A stretch of DNA of 33,726 nucleotides, taken from UBA8752 sp036159995. Its GTDB lineage: Bacteria; Bacteroidota; Bacteroidia; Flavobacteriales_D; Sanyastnellaceae. Shown here one piece after another: positions 7,677-16,650 of this stretch. Position numbers and translations under genes: made by a program. Position 1 is the first letter of the stretch; each line of letters opens with the position of its first letter. Below the pieces are notes generated by a model. It worked only from the letters and a program-made list of their open reading frames with translations. It searched no databases and had not been told where the DNA came from. The stretch is from the NCBI GenBank assembly GCA_036159995.1, contig JAYYEI010000073.1:1-33726 (forward strand). The letters run 5' to 3'.

Positions 7677-8054
7677 GTGGGAATTCAACGCCGCACAAAA
7701 TCGCTCGACGCCGTCCTGTCCGCATTCGGGGATTCGAATGAGGCCCTGTCCGCCCGGATGCTGCTGGATCGGTTGGGAGAGGGGGTCAACAAGACCACCG
7801 TCTACCGCCTGCTCGACCGGCTCGAGGACGATGGCATTGTGCACTCCTTCGCAGGAGAGGATAGTGTCAAGTACTACGCCAAGTGTCGGACGTGTTCCGG
7901 CCCGGCGCACACCCACAACCACCCGCACTTCCATTGCACCGCGTGCAACACGGTCCGCTGCCTCGACGATGAGGTCAGCTTGACGGTGTCTGGTGGTTTT
8001 CAGGTGATGGAAGCCCAAGTGCTCCTCAAGGGCCGGTGCGCGGCCTGCTCTTGA
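7677..8054 (+). CDS. Fur-family transcriptional regulator, probably Zur-like
   Basis: 125 residues starting at GTG. An N-terminal winged-helix domain has the recognition helix 'NKTTVYRLLDRL' (about 38-49), the Fur-family hallmark. The C-terminal metal/dimerisation domain has a His-rich 'HTHNHPHFHC' (about 78-87), Cys87-x2-Cys90, and a terminal Cys121-x2-Cys124 pair that together would form the structural zinc site. Fur-family proteins repress with bound metal. The CobW and MerC neighbours favour zinc sensing (Zur) over iron (Fur) or peroxide (PerR), but sequence alone does not settle this. It is transcribed divergently from the operon it probably controls, with a perfect palindrome between them. 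The 3' end converges on the choice-of-anchor B gene, 6 bases between stops. Confidence 0.88.
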   Translation: MGIQRRTKSLDAVLSAFGDSNEALSARMLLDRLGEGVNKTTVYRLLDRLEDDGIVHSFAGEDSVKYYAKCRTCSGPAHTHNHPHFHCTACNTVRCLDDEVSLTVSGGFQVMEAQVLLKGRCAACS

Positions 8055-8060
8055 TTTCGT

Positions 8061-10238
8061 TCAGTCCCGGTCACCGACGATGGCCTTCTCGGTGGTGCCG
8101 TCGGAGTACAGGCGAAAGACCATTTGGTGGGCGGAGTTCCGGACTTCGCGGCCGGTCACGTCGATGGTCTTCACGAGAGTGCGGGGACCGGTACCGGGCA
8201 GGTGGTCGCCGACGGCGCTGACCTCTTCGACCTCGACAGTGAACTCCACGCGCGGGGAGAGGCACGGTGAGATGGAGGACATCTGCCAGTTGTAGTAGAA
8301 ATAGTAATACGTGTACTGGTTGTCCCCATTGATGGTCGTGCTCGTGATGCTGGCGAGGTTGCCGATCTCGTAGGGGTAATTGACCTCGGCATCGCTGTCT
8401 TCCCGCCACAGCAGGGGCTCATCGGTGCCGGACCGGATGCCGTAGTTCGCGCCGGCCTGCAGCTCTGCGTTGACCGTGAACACGTTCAGTCCGGGTTCGA
8501 GCAACTGGGAAACGGAGTGGACGAGGGCACCGGATCCGTTGAGGATTTCGATGGTCTGCATGCCTCCGCCACTGGAATACACGTCAACGGTTTCGAGGAC
8601 GGCGTCCTGTTGTACGTCGAAGAGCATCCAATAGGCGTTGTTGGGGTGGTACTGCCCGTTGTCGAAGTCGGGCTCGGCCTTGCCGCCGGTCACGCCGTAC
8701 TCCCCGTTGGAGTTGGCGACCCACACGGATTGGCTTTCGGTGGCGACGGGCAGGGTGAAGGCCGCGCCGATAGACAGAGGTGTCTCGGAGGTCCCCGTCT
8801 CGAACCAGTGCGTGCCGTTCTCGACCGTGAACGTGGTCGGCTCCCCGCCTTGGATGGCGGTTTGGGCGACCGGGGGCTCGATGGCGAAACAGGAGCCGTC
8901 ATCGATGGTGGCCACTTCGGAGAAGTTGCAGGCTTCGGCGTCCGTACAGCCGAGGCAGAACAGCTCCTCGCCCTCGCAGCCTCCGCACTCGTTGTAGCCG
9001 ACGCAGGATCCATTGTCCTCCAGTGCCTCCGGATCGAAGTTGCAGGCTTCCGGGTCGGTGCATCCCAGAATGCTGAGGTCGCCGGAGGGCTGGACGAGGA
9101 AGAGGCCCTGTCCCATGTGGGTCACGGCGATGACGCCGGAGGGGAAGTAGGGGTAATTGGACCACGTTCCGCTGAAGGACGGGGCATCGCTTTGCGGATA
9201 CAGGTCGAAGTAGGCGACCTCCTCGAGTTGGCCATTCTCCACGTCGTCGGTGTCGAGGATGCGCAGGCCTGCCGTGTAGTTCGACTGGTACACGTAGCCC
9301 TCGTGGGTGTACATGTTGTGGTCGATGGCCGAGGTGGTACCGACGTGGGTGCCGATTAAGGTGACGTTGTCGAGGTCCTGGACGTCGAAGATGTAGGTCC
9401 GGGTGTTGATGGTGCCCTCGTCGAGCTCATCGCCGAGCAGGACGTAGTTGTGGTCCTCGGTCAGCCAGCCTTGGTGGGTGTAGGCCGAGCTCGAGTAACC
9501 GGTGGCGCTGATCAGGGCAGGGTCCGAGGCGTCGGTGACGTCGACGATGGTCAGGGTGTTCTCATTGAAACAGAAGGCGATTTCCTTGCCTGAGAATTCC
9601 GTGTCCGGGCCGATGTAGGAGACGACTTGGGCGTCGTGGGTGTACCCGTCCGCGGCAAAGGAGCCGAGGGCCGTCGGGTTGGTCGGATCGCTGATGTCGA
9701 CGATGTGCAGTCCGCCGGCGAAGGTGTCGGTGCCCACCCCGTAAGCCCGCCCGATTTCGGGGTTGATGACAATGTTGTGTGCGTTGCCGAACCCAGTGTA
9801 GACCGCGTTGGGCTGGAGGGTCACGGGCGGGTTGGGGATGCCGCCGAGCTGGGTCAGATCGACGACCTGCATACCGTGGCCGCCGGCTTCGGAGACGATG
9901 AAGGCGTGGTCGGCATAGACCTTGACGTCCCGCCACAGGGAGCTCGTCGTTTCGGTGGGCACATCGGCGACCAGGAACGGGTTGAGGGGGTCGGAGATGT
10001 TGACGAAGGCGGTCCCGTTCGTCCGGCCCATGATCACGTACTCCGTGCTGTCGGTCGGGTCTACCCAACCCCAGATGTCGTTGGCTTCTCCGCCGCCCAG
10101 TTCGTCCAGCGCCATGAAGGCCATCAGGTCGATGTTCTCGCAAGGGAACTCGCCCGCCATCCCGTTCTCACAGGGGAGCTGGCCATGCGCGGTGATGGAG
10201 GCCAGCAGAAGAAGGGGGAGAAGGAGCCGTTCGATCAT
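8061..10238 (-). CDS. Choice-of-anchor B (LVIVD-repeat) secreted protein with Cys-rich modules and T9SS-like tail
   Basis: 725 residues with signal peptide MIERLLLPLLLLASITAHGQ. Residues about 30-390 match choice-of-anchor B family proteins: repeated 'VDISDPTNP..' beta-propeller blades ('FVNISDPLNPFLV', 'IVDVTDASDPALI', 'RILDTDDVENGQ'). Around 390-450 there are two 'GCTDPEACNF' Cys-rich modules ending 'DNGSC' and 'DDGSC'. A ~200-residue beta-rich domain follows. The last ~50 residues ('IDVTGREVRNS' to 'FRLYSDGTTEKAIV') resemble a flavobacterial T9SS sorting domain. The protein is therefore probably exported and cell-surface attached. No enzymatic motif is visible; an adhesive or binding role is an inference. 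A TACTTTCG box lies 4 bases before the ATG. Confidence 0.8.
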   Translation of the reverse strand: MIERLLLPLLLLASITAHGQLPCENGMAGEFPCENIDLMAFMALDELGGGEANDIWGWVDPTDSTEYVIMGRTNGTAFVNISDPLNPFLVADVPTETTSSLWRDVKVYADHAFIVSEAGGHGMQVVDLTQLGGIPNPPVTLQPNAVYTGFGNAHNIVINPEIGRAYGVGTDTFAGGLHIVDISDPTNPTALGSFAADGYTHDAQVVSYIGPDTEFSGKEIAFCFNENTLTIVDVTDASDPALISATGYSSSAYTHQGWLTEDHNYVLLGDELDEGTINTRTYIFDVQDLDNVTLIGTHVGTTSAIDHNMYTHEGYVYQSNYTAGLRILDTDDVENGQLEEVAYFDLYPQSDAPSFSGTWSNYPYFPSGVIAVTHMGQGLFLVQPSGDLSILGCTDPEACNFDPEALEDNGSCVGYNECGGCEGEELFCLGCTDAEACNFSEVATIDDGSCFAIEPPVAQTAIQGGEPTTFTVENGTHWFETGTSETPLSIGAAFTLPVATESQSVWVANSNGEYGVTGGKAEPDFDNGQYHPNNAYWMLFDVQQDAVLETVDVYSSGGGMQTIEILNGSGALVHSVSQLLEPGLNVFTVNAELQAGANYGIRSGTDEPLLWREDSDAEVNYPYEIGNLASITSTTINGDNQYTYYYFYYNWQMSSISPCLSPRVEFTVEVEEVSAVGDHLPGTGPRTLVKTIDVTGREVRNSAHQMVFRLYSDGTTEKAIVGDRD

Positions 10239-10242
10239 GCAG

Positions 10243-10250
10243 CGAAAGTA
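10243..10250 (-). promoter_or_regulatory. -7-like box abutting the choice-of-anchor B gene
   Basis: On the minus strand TACTTTCG (one mismatch to TAnnTTTG), then CTGC, then ATG at 10238. Another case of a box 4 bases from the start codon. Confidence 0.4.
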
Positions 10251-10284
10251 CCGCTTCGCCCTCCCCGATGTTCACCGAGCCGCC

Positions 10285-10407
10285 TCAGAGGTTGGCACGG
10301 ACGATGGAGTCGAGAGCGGCGATGTGGTTACGCTCCTGCACGACATCCACGCCTCCCATGAGGTACTGCGAAAGGAGTTGAAAGACCGCTGATTCCGGCA
10401 GCGGAGG
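10285..10407 (-). other. Unexplained open stretch between two large secreted-protein genes
   Basis: This is the main content of the 169-base gap between the choice-of-anchor B start and the gliding-type stop. Immediately after the TGA of the gliding-type gene, the same minus-strand frame stays open for about 40 codons, including 'MGGVDVVQERNHIAALDSIV', and ends at TGA 10287-10285. A 51-codon plus-strand frame also crosses it. Neither has a recognisable family, a convincing start context or a signal. It could be a decayed gene tail or simply GC-rich non-coding DNA. Confidence 0.2.
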
Positions 10408-13374
10408 TCAGCGGATGACTTGGACGGTGCCGGTCTCGGCGTGCCGGAATCCGACCTGATCGCGGTAGCGGACACGCCAGAGGTAGAGGCCGTCCGGTAC
10501 GTAGTGCGTTCCGCCATTGACCTCGCCCATCCAGGGGCGTTCGGAATCGTCGGAGGTCCAGAGTACGGCTCCCCATCGGTTGTAGACGTCCATGTGGTAT
10601 TCGGTCACGCCCAATGCGGAGGGCAGCCAGAAGTCGTTGATGCCGTCCCCGTCCGGTGTGAAGGCGCTCGGCGCGAAAAAGATGGTGCCGTTGACCACGA
10701 CCTCGGCGGTGGCGGTCGCCGTGCAGCCGAAGGGGCTGATGACGGTCTGCACGATGTCGAACGTCCCCCCGTTGCTGAAGATGTAGCTCCCGTCGGCACT
10801 GCCAAGGCTGCCCCCGTCGGACATCCAGTAGGTGACGTCTGCGTTTTCTTGTGCCGTGGACGTGATGTCGACGATGGGGGTCAACAGGTCCACCACGGTG
10901 GGCTCGATATCGAAGCCGACTTGCGGCGGTGGGTAGACGGTGATGGTCTGGGGCAGGTCAAAGGACAGGGTGGCCGGGCAATTGCCGGTGGACACGACGT
11001 CAACGGAGGCGCTGAAGCTGCCGGTTTCGGTGAAGAGGTGGGCCGGCGTGTCTTGCAGACTGGATGTGCCGTCGCTGAAATGCCAATGGTAATCGAGGGG
11101 CCACAGGGTCTCCGCATCCGCGAAGTTCACGGTCAGTGGCAGGCAACCTTCTTCCGGCCAGACGTTGACCGCGAAGGGTGTGAGGGTGGGGGTCTGCTCG
11201 ATGAAGATGGAGTCGGTGATGCTGTGCGTGCAGCCGATTTCGTCGAGGGTGAGCGTCACCGGGTGCCAACCGGCCTCGGCAAAGTGGATGCTGTCCACTT
11301 GGGTTCCGGCGGCGGTGGCCGGGACCCCGCCATCGAAGGACCACGTGTACTCCGGGCCGATGAACTGGGCGCCCGAGCCGGCAAAGACAAAGGCGTTGTC
11401 GCCGTCGCACTGCGGCGGCGGCGGGGTGAACTGTGGCGCGGGCTGATGAACGAGCAGGTCGAAGTCGGCCGTGGACAGCAGGCATTCGAGTCCGGTGAAG
11501 GTCACCTCGAGTAGGTAGTTGCCGGCATTCTCGAACTGGGCATTCTCGACTAGGGCGGAGGCCGTGTTGGCGGTGAAACCGTCGGGGCCCGTCCAGGTGT
11601 AGTTGGCCAGCGACTCGGCGATGGGGTTGTTGATGAATTCGGGCACCTCGAGGGCGATGTCGCTGCCAAGGCAGGTGGTGCCGACGGGCTCGATGAGGAC
11701 GGGCGGGCAGACGCCGGTCTGGACCTCGAGGGTGGTGACGGCCTCCACGGGGCAGCCGTTGGCGTCGACGAGGGCACTCTGTCCGTCGTTGTCCTGCGGG
11801 TTGCCGGAGATGTCGCCCGCTCCGGTGATCTGGGCCACCCCGGTCAGGGTGCCGTCGCATTGGAGCAGGAGGCAATCGTCGGTCAGCTGGACCTGGAAAC
11901 GGAAGGCCACGCTGTCGACCCCGAGCGGATCATTCTCGAGCAGTCCGCCTTGTCCCGCATTGGCTCCCACGCCGGCCCGGACGCGGACGGTTTCCTCGTC
12001 GGCCAGGAATTCCCCCTCATCGTCGCCCTCTGCGTCGGTCATGGTCCCGGAAAGGGGGCCGGCCAGCCAGAACATCGTACCGGGGATGTAGGTCGTCCGC
12101 AGGTCGAGGGTTTTTGATAGCTCCACGTCGACGGCGGCGTCCGAGCCGAGGTTCTTGCCCACGACCGTGTACTGGAGGATGTCGCCGGGTTCGGCTACCC
12201 CGCCGTTCAGGTCCTCGATGAAGACCGAAGCCCGGAGGTCGGGTTCGTACACATCAATGGAGGAGGTGATGGCGTGCAGCGTGATGGACTCTCCTCCGGT
12301 CGTCACCCGGATGGTGGCGTCGGTGGCGTTGTTGGGGAGGAAGTCGTAGCCGTTGTTGTCGGGAATGAAGACGTTGGCGTCGTGTCCGAGGGTGTTGTTG
12401 GGCGCCGGAATCCGGAAGGGATTCATGGTGCCCCCCGTGCTGTGGGTGCTGTTGAACGCGTTGTTGATGGGGTGGGTGGCATCGGAGATGTATTCGAAAC
12501 CGCCGGTGCCATTGAACCCGAGTTGATCGCCGTCCGAGCCCCGGTCTCCGTCATAGGCCACCACGCCGAGTTGGAAGTCCACCGGTCCCAGTGGCGGCGT
12601 GAGGAACCCGGAGATGTCGACGTCGACGGTGCTATTGTCGCCGCCACCGCCCCAGCTCGAGGTGATCATCGCGAGTCCGTCAAAGACGGTGAGGTTGCGC
12701 ATGGGCTCCAGCGCATCGTCGTAAACGAGGATGAGGACCCATCCGCCCCAGGAGGAATTGTCTTCGTCGGCAATGACGTTGGCCACGGTCACCCGGGCGT
12801 TGACCGGCTGCTGCTGCATCCAGTCGGTGATGTCCGCGAAGCAGCAGTAGTTGTCGACGTTGGACGCATCGAACTCGATTTCCTCATCGGCCTCGATGTC
12901 GAGGTACGCCTGATCATCGGCTGACCGGATCTTGACCTGGTCCCGCAGGGATTCATTGGGCACAAACCCGTTGCCGAGCCGTCCGGCCCAATAGAGTCCG
13001 GCGAAGCTGATGTCGGCGCAGAGCCCTAGGGCAAGGCTGTCGGAGGAGGAGCACCACGTGTCGGGGTCGTTGTCCCCGTCGTAATAGACCATGTTGTGGT
13101 CATTGTTGTTGTCCTGGGACCAATTGCTCGACGGCATGGCCTGCTGCGTCTGGGTGCAGTTGTTGCCGCCACCGCAGTACATCGTGCTGTTGGCCAGGAA
13201 AACGATGCCACCGTTTTGCTGGGTCTGGTAGCGGATGTCGAACGGCTCCACGACCTGGGCCTGTCCCATTTCCGCGAAGAGCATCACGCCGAGCGCGAGG
13301 GCCCACGCTGACCGCGTATTCCCCAGATCTGGTCTGGATCCGAGCTTGGCAAGGTCAAGGCGGCGCATGGCCAT
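10408..13374 (-). CDS. Large secreted DUF11/PKD protein with gliding-motility C-terminal domain (T9SS type B)
   Basis: 988 residues. A signal-like segment ('AWALALGVMLFAEMGQAQ') occupies about 23-40. Residues about 40-330 form an unnamed beta-rich, Asp/Asn-rich N-terminal region. About 330-460 is a DUF11-type domain ('GDILQYTVVGKNLGSDAAVD'). From about 520 to 895 there are Ig/PKD-like repeats ('YTWSFDGGVPATAAG', 'YHWHFSDGTSSLQDTPAHLF'). The last ~90 residues are the gliding motility-associated CTD: 'FFAPSAFTPDGDGINDFW', 'VYNRWGAVLW', 'PDGLYLWRVRYRDQ', ending VQVIR. Type B CTD proteins travel through T9SS and are usually large surface adhesins. I start at ATG 13374; ATG 13368 is possible, and a TTG at 13422 would overlap the upstream gene and precede the signal by too much. 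The gene follows the VPS10-like gene on the same strand with 44 bases between. Confidence 0.85.
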   Translation of the reverse strand: MAMRRLDLAKLGSRPDLGNTRSAWALALGVMLFAEMGQAQVVEPFDIRYQTQQNGGIVFLANSTMYCGGGNNCTQTQQAMPSSNWSQDNNNDHNMVYYDGDNDPDTWCSSSDSLALGLCADISFAGLYWAGRLGNGFVPNESLRDQVKIRSADDQAYLDIEADEEIEFDASNVDNYCCFADITDWMQQQPVNARVTVANVIADEDNSSWGGWVLILVYDDALEPMRNLTVFDGLAMITSSWGGGGDNSTVDVDISGFLTPPLGPVDFQLGVVAYDGDRGSDGDQLGFNGTGGFEYISDATHPINNAFNSTHSTGGTMNPFRIPAPNNTLGHDANVFIPDNNGYDFLPNNATDATIRVTTGGESITLHAITSSIDVYEPDLRASVFIEDLNGGVAEPGDILQYTVVGKNLGSDAAVDVELSKTLDLRTTYIPGTMFWLAGPLSGTMTDAEGDDEGEFLADEETVRVRAGVGANAGQGGLLENDPLGVDSVAFRFQVQLTDDCLLLQCDGTLTGVAQITGAGDISGNPQDNDGQSALVDANGCPVEAVTTLEVQTGVCPPVLIEPVGTTCLGSDIALEVPEFINNPIAESLANYTWTGPDGFTANTASALVENAQFENAGNYLLEVTFTGLECLLSTADFDLLVHQPAPQFTPPPPQCDGDNAFVFAGSGAQFIGPEYTWSFDGGVPATAAGTQVDSIHFAEAGWHPVTLTLDEIGCTHSITDSIFIEQTPTLTPFAVNVWPEEGCLPLTVNFADAETLWPLDYHWHFSDGTSSLQDTPAHLFTETGSFSASVDVVSTGNCPATLSFDLPQTITVYPPPQVGFDIEPTVVDLLTPIVDITSTAQENADVTYWMSDGGSLGSADGSYIFSNGGTFDIVQTVISPFGCTATATAEVVVNGTIFFAPSAFTPDGDGINDFWLPSALGVTEYHMDVYNRWGAVLWTSDDSERPWMGEVNGGTHYVPDGLYLWRVRYRDQVGFRHAETGTVQVIR

Positions 13375-13418
13375 AAAACTCGGGCACAATGCCCAACGTT
13401 GCGTTTCCCGGGATCCGG

Positions 13419-16400
13419 TCAATCCTCGGGGACGCCGATGATGTCGATCTCGCTGGCACGGATGAGGGCGTTCAGGGCCGGGACGTCAGTGTCGCGCAGC
13501 GCGTACCACAGGGCGAGCTGGGCATCGATCTGCGCGGTGATGTCGTCCCGCACGCCGAACATCTGTTCAGTGGGGCGGTAGAGGCCCATGCTGGCCAACG
13601 AGCCGACGTGGGCCAGCTTGTTGTTGAGCCGGATGGGGTAGTTCAACATGTCCTGGTTGCTCTTCAGCTTCGTCTGGTAGAGCACCTCTTCGATGGCCAC
13701 CATCGCGGAGTCGAGCCGCTTTCCGGTGGCGATGACCTCGGCGTGGGCCTCTTCGTCGAGGCGGGCGGTCAGAGCGCCGATCTGGCTGCGGGTGTCCCGC
13801 ATGTGGCGGATGGCGTCGTGTGTCTCGTCCACCTTGTCGCGCACCGATTGTAGGAAGTCGAAGCGCGCCTGCAGGTCCTCCACGGAGGCGTCCGTTCGAG
13901 GGTCGGACAGGATCTCGAACGAGGTGGTGGCCGTGTCGCCGTCCACGACGAGTTGGGCTGTGTAGGTGCCCGGTGGGCTGACCGGTCCATTCAGGGTGCC
14001 CCACCACATGAGCAGGCCGTCGAAGTCGTCGGCCTTTTCGTGGCGCAAGTCCCAGTCGAAGTGCTGTAGACCGTCCCCGAGTTCAAGCTGGTCGGCCTTG
14101 TCTCCAGCGTCGGTGGCGAAGGTGCGGATGGTCTTTCCCTCGGCGTCCAGGAAGGTGAGCTCCCCCCGCTCGGCGCCCTCCGGCACCTGGAAATGCAGGC
14201 GCACGCCTGCCGGATGGTTGGTCCCTTGGGTGAAGGAGCTCTGCCCGCGGCCGCCGCCGAACCCGACGGTGGGGTGGGGCTGGAAGAGGTGAAGGCCGCC
14301 TCTGGGCGCGGCTTCCATGGATTGCCAGAGGACGTCGAGGTCGTCGAGGACCCAGAAGCTCCGGCCCTGCGTGGCGACGATGAGGTCGTTGTCCTTGAGG
14401 GCGAGGTCGGTGATGGGCACCAGCGGCAGGTTGTGCTGCAGGGACTGCCAATTCTCACCGTCGTCGGTGCTGACGTAGAGGCCGAATTCGGTGCCGGCGT
14501 ACAGCAGGCCTGGCACGGTGCGGTCCGCCCGGATGACGCGGGTGAAGTGCCCGTCGTCGATGCCCTTGGTGATGGCCGTCCACGAGGCGCCATAGTCGGT
14601 GGTGTGGTAGAGGTAGGGCTGGTAATCGCCCGACTTGTAGCGGGTGGCGGCGAGGTAGAGCCCGCCGGTCCGGTGGGGGTCAATGTCGATGCAGTTGACC
14701 ATGGCGTCGGCTGGCATGCCCTTTGGTGTCACGTCGGTCCAATCTCCGCCGCCGTTGCGGGACACGTGCACGAGGCCGTCGTCGGAACCGCACCACAGGA
14801 GGCCGGCCTCGAGGTGCGATTCGGCCGCGGCAAAAATGGTCGCGTAGTACTCGACGCCCGTGTTGTCCTGGGTGATCGGGCCGCCGGAGGAGACCAGCTT
14901 CTCGGCCTCGTTGCGGGTGAGGTCGGGGCTGATGATGTCCCAGCTGCCGCCCCCGTCGGTCGAAACGTGAAGGTGCTGCGAACAGGTGTACAGTTTCTCG
15001 GGATCGTGGGGGGAGAAGAAGACCGGAAAGTTCCATTGGAACCGGTACTTCATGCCCTCAGCGCCGGAACCCATGGGGTTGTCGGGCCACACGTTGATGG
15101 CGCGGTTCAAGTCGCGGTCGTGGTCGAAACGGGTGAGGAATCCGCCGTAGCTGCCGCCGTAGACGATGTCGTTGTCGACCGGGTCGGGTGCCAGATGGGC
15201 GCTCTCGCCGCCGGCGGTGGACTCCCAGTCCCCCTCACCGATGAAGCGGCCAGAAGAGCGGACGTCGATGCGGATGGCCGAATTGTCCTGCTGGGCGCCA
15301 TAAACGCGGTAGGGGAAATGGTCGTCCGTGGTGACGCGATAGAACTGCGACGTCGGCTGGTTCATATACGTCGACCAGCTCCCGCCGGCATCGTAGCTGA
15401 CCTGGGCGCCGCCGTCGTCGCCGATGATGAGCCGGCTCGCGTCCTCCGGCGCGATCCAGAGGTCGTGGTGGTCGCCGTGCGGCGCGTACTTCGCCTCGAA
15501 GGTGCGCCCGCCGTCGGTGGAGACGTGGTAGGCCACGTTCATGACGTACACCCGGTTGACGTCCTCGGTGTCGGCGTAGATGCGGGTGTAGTACCAAGCG
15601 CGCTGGCGCAGGCTGCGGTCGGAATTGGTCCGCTCCCAGGTCTTGCCGGCATCGTCGGATCGGTAGACACCGCCTTCGTCGTTCTCGAGGATGGCCCAGA
15701 CGCGGTCCGGATCGACCGGCGAAACGGTCACACCGATGATGCCAAAGGGTCCTTCCGGCATGCCCTCCATTTCCATGAGGCAGGTCCAGTTGGCGCCACC
15801 GTCCTCGGATTTCCAAAGGGCCGATCCTGGCCCGCCCGAGGAGAAGTCGTACGGCGTGCGCCGCACGTTCCAGGTGCTGGCGTAGAGGACTTCCGGGTTG
15901 ACCGGATCGAAGACGAGGTCCACAGCGCCGGCCCGCTCGTTGGCAAACAGCACGCGCTCCCATTTCTCTCCGCCGTCGGTGGATTTGTAGACGCCCCGCT
16001 CATCGCTGTCGGCGAAGAGGTCGCCGAGCACAGCCGCGTAAACGATGTCGGGGTTGTCGGGGTGAATGCGGATGCGCGGGATGTGGCGGGATGCCTCGAG
16101 GCCGATGGCCGTCCAGCTCCGTCCGCCGTCGATGCTCTTGTATAGGCCGGTGCCGGGGGACACGTTGCCCCGAACGGTCACCTCGCCGCCTCCGACATAG
16201 AGCACGTTGGGGTGGGAGGGGCTCACCGCCACGGCCCCGATGGAGCCGCCAAAGAATCCGTCGGAGATGTTCTCCCACGTCGATCCGCCATTGGTCGTCT
16301 TCCAGACGCCGCCGCCGGTGGCGCCCATGTAGAAGGTCATGGGGTCACCCGGCACGCCGGTCACGGCCGCACTGCGACCTCCTCGGAAGGGACCGATGCA

Positions 16401-16547
16401 GCGGAACTGCAAGGCCTCCTCGAGGGTGCTGACATCGAGGTCAGCCGATTGAGAACGGCCCGTTTCCGGCATCAGGAGCAGGGACATCAGGGCGATGGGC
16501 AACAGGGAGAAGCGCAGGGATGGAGCGCGGTGCTTGGCGTGCGGCAT
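13419..16547 (-). CDS. VPS10/sortilin-like BNR (Asp-box) repeat exported protein
   Basis: 1042 residues with a signal peptide ('LLPIALMSLLLMPETGRSQ'). Residues about 45-730 hold at least ten Asp-box motifs of the S/T-x-D-x-G-x-x-W type, for example 'TTNGGSTWENI', 'SIDGGRSWTAI', 'SEDGGANWTCL', 'STDGGGSWDII', 'STDDGENWQSL', giving tandem beta-propellers as in sortilin/VPS10 and the 'glycosyl hydrolase' BNR proteins abundant in Bacteroidota and Acidobacteria. Residues about 760-900 form a beta domain, and the C-terminal ~140 are helical ('RFDFLQSVRDKVDETHDAIR'). Despite database names, no glycosidase active site can be pointed to. Unlike its downstream neighbours it lacks a T9SS tail, so it probably stays periplasmic. 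A TTAATTTG box lies 5 bases before the ATG. Confidence 0.85.
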   Translation of the reverse strand: MPHAKHRAPSLRFSLLPIALMSLLLMPETGRSQSADLDVSTLEEALQFRCIGPFRGGRSAAVTGVPGDPMTFYMGATGGGVWKTTNGGSTWENISDGFFGGSIGAVAVSPSHPNVLYVGGGEVTVRGNVSPGTGLYKSIDGGRSWTAIGLEASRHIPRIRIHPDNPDIVYAAVLGDLFADSDERGVYKSTDGGEKWERVLFANERAGAVDLVFDPVNPEVLYASTWNVRRTPYDFSSGGPGSALWKSEDGGANWTCLMEMEGMPEGPFGIIGVTVSPVDPDRVWAILENDEGGVYRSDDAGKTWERTNSDRSLRQRAWYYTRIYADTEDVNRVYVMNVAYHVSTDGGRTFEAKYAPHGDHHDLWIAPEDASRLIIGDDGGAQVSYDAGGSWSTYMNQPTSQFYRVTTDDHFPYRVYGAQQDNSAIRIDVRSSGRFIGEGDWESTAGGESAHLAPDPVDNDIVYGGSYGGFLTRFDHDRDLNRAINVWPDNPMGSGAEGMKYRFQWNFPVFFSPHDPEKLYTCSQHLHVSTDGGGSWDIISPDLTRNEAEKLVSSGGPITQDNTGVEYYATIFAAAESHLEAGLLWCGSDDGLVHVSRNGGGDWTDVTPKGMPADAMVNCIDIDPHRTGGLYLAATRYKSGDYQPYLYHTTDYGASWTAITKGIDDGHFTRVIRADRTVPGLLYAGTEFGLYVSTDDGENWQSLQHNLPLVPITDLALKDNDLIVATQGRSFWVLDDLDVLWQSMEAAPRGGLHLFQPHPTVGFGGGRGQSSFTQGTNHPAGVRLHFQVPEGAERGELTFLDAEGKTIRTFATDAGDKADQLELGDGLQHFDWDLRHEKADDFDGLLMWWGTLNGPVSPPGTYTAQLVVDGDTATTSFEILSDPRTDASVEDLQARFDFLQSVRDKVDETHDAIRHMRDTRSQIGALTARLDEEAHAEVIATGKRLDSAMVAIEEVLYQTKLKSNQDMLNYPIRLNNKLAHVGSLASMGLYRPTEQMFGVRDDITAQIDAQLALWYALRDTDVPALNALIRASEIDIIGVPED

Positions 16548-16552
16548 GGGGT

Positions 16553-16560
16553 CAAATTAA
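16553..16560 (-). promoter_or_regulatory. -7-like box abutting the VPS10-like gene
   Basis: On the minus strand TTAATTTG (one mismatch to TAnnTTTG), then ACCCC, then ATG at 16547. It is an AT-rich patch in GC-rich surroundings. Confidence 0.4.
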
Positions 16561-16650
16561 GGCGGTGACCGGCGCACCCCGTCCGATTCGGTCCACGGTT
16601 CACGAACTTGGCGCGGAGATTGCATTCAATAAGGGCAGAAACCCATTTTC

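Noticed and set aside
14193..16145. Long open frame antisense to the VPS10-like gene
   Set aside because: A Gly/Val/Ala/Asp-rich shadow of the Asp-box repeats; no recognisable motif.
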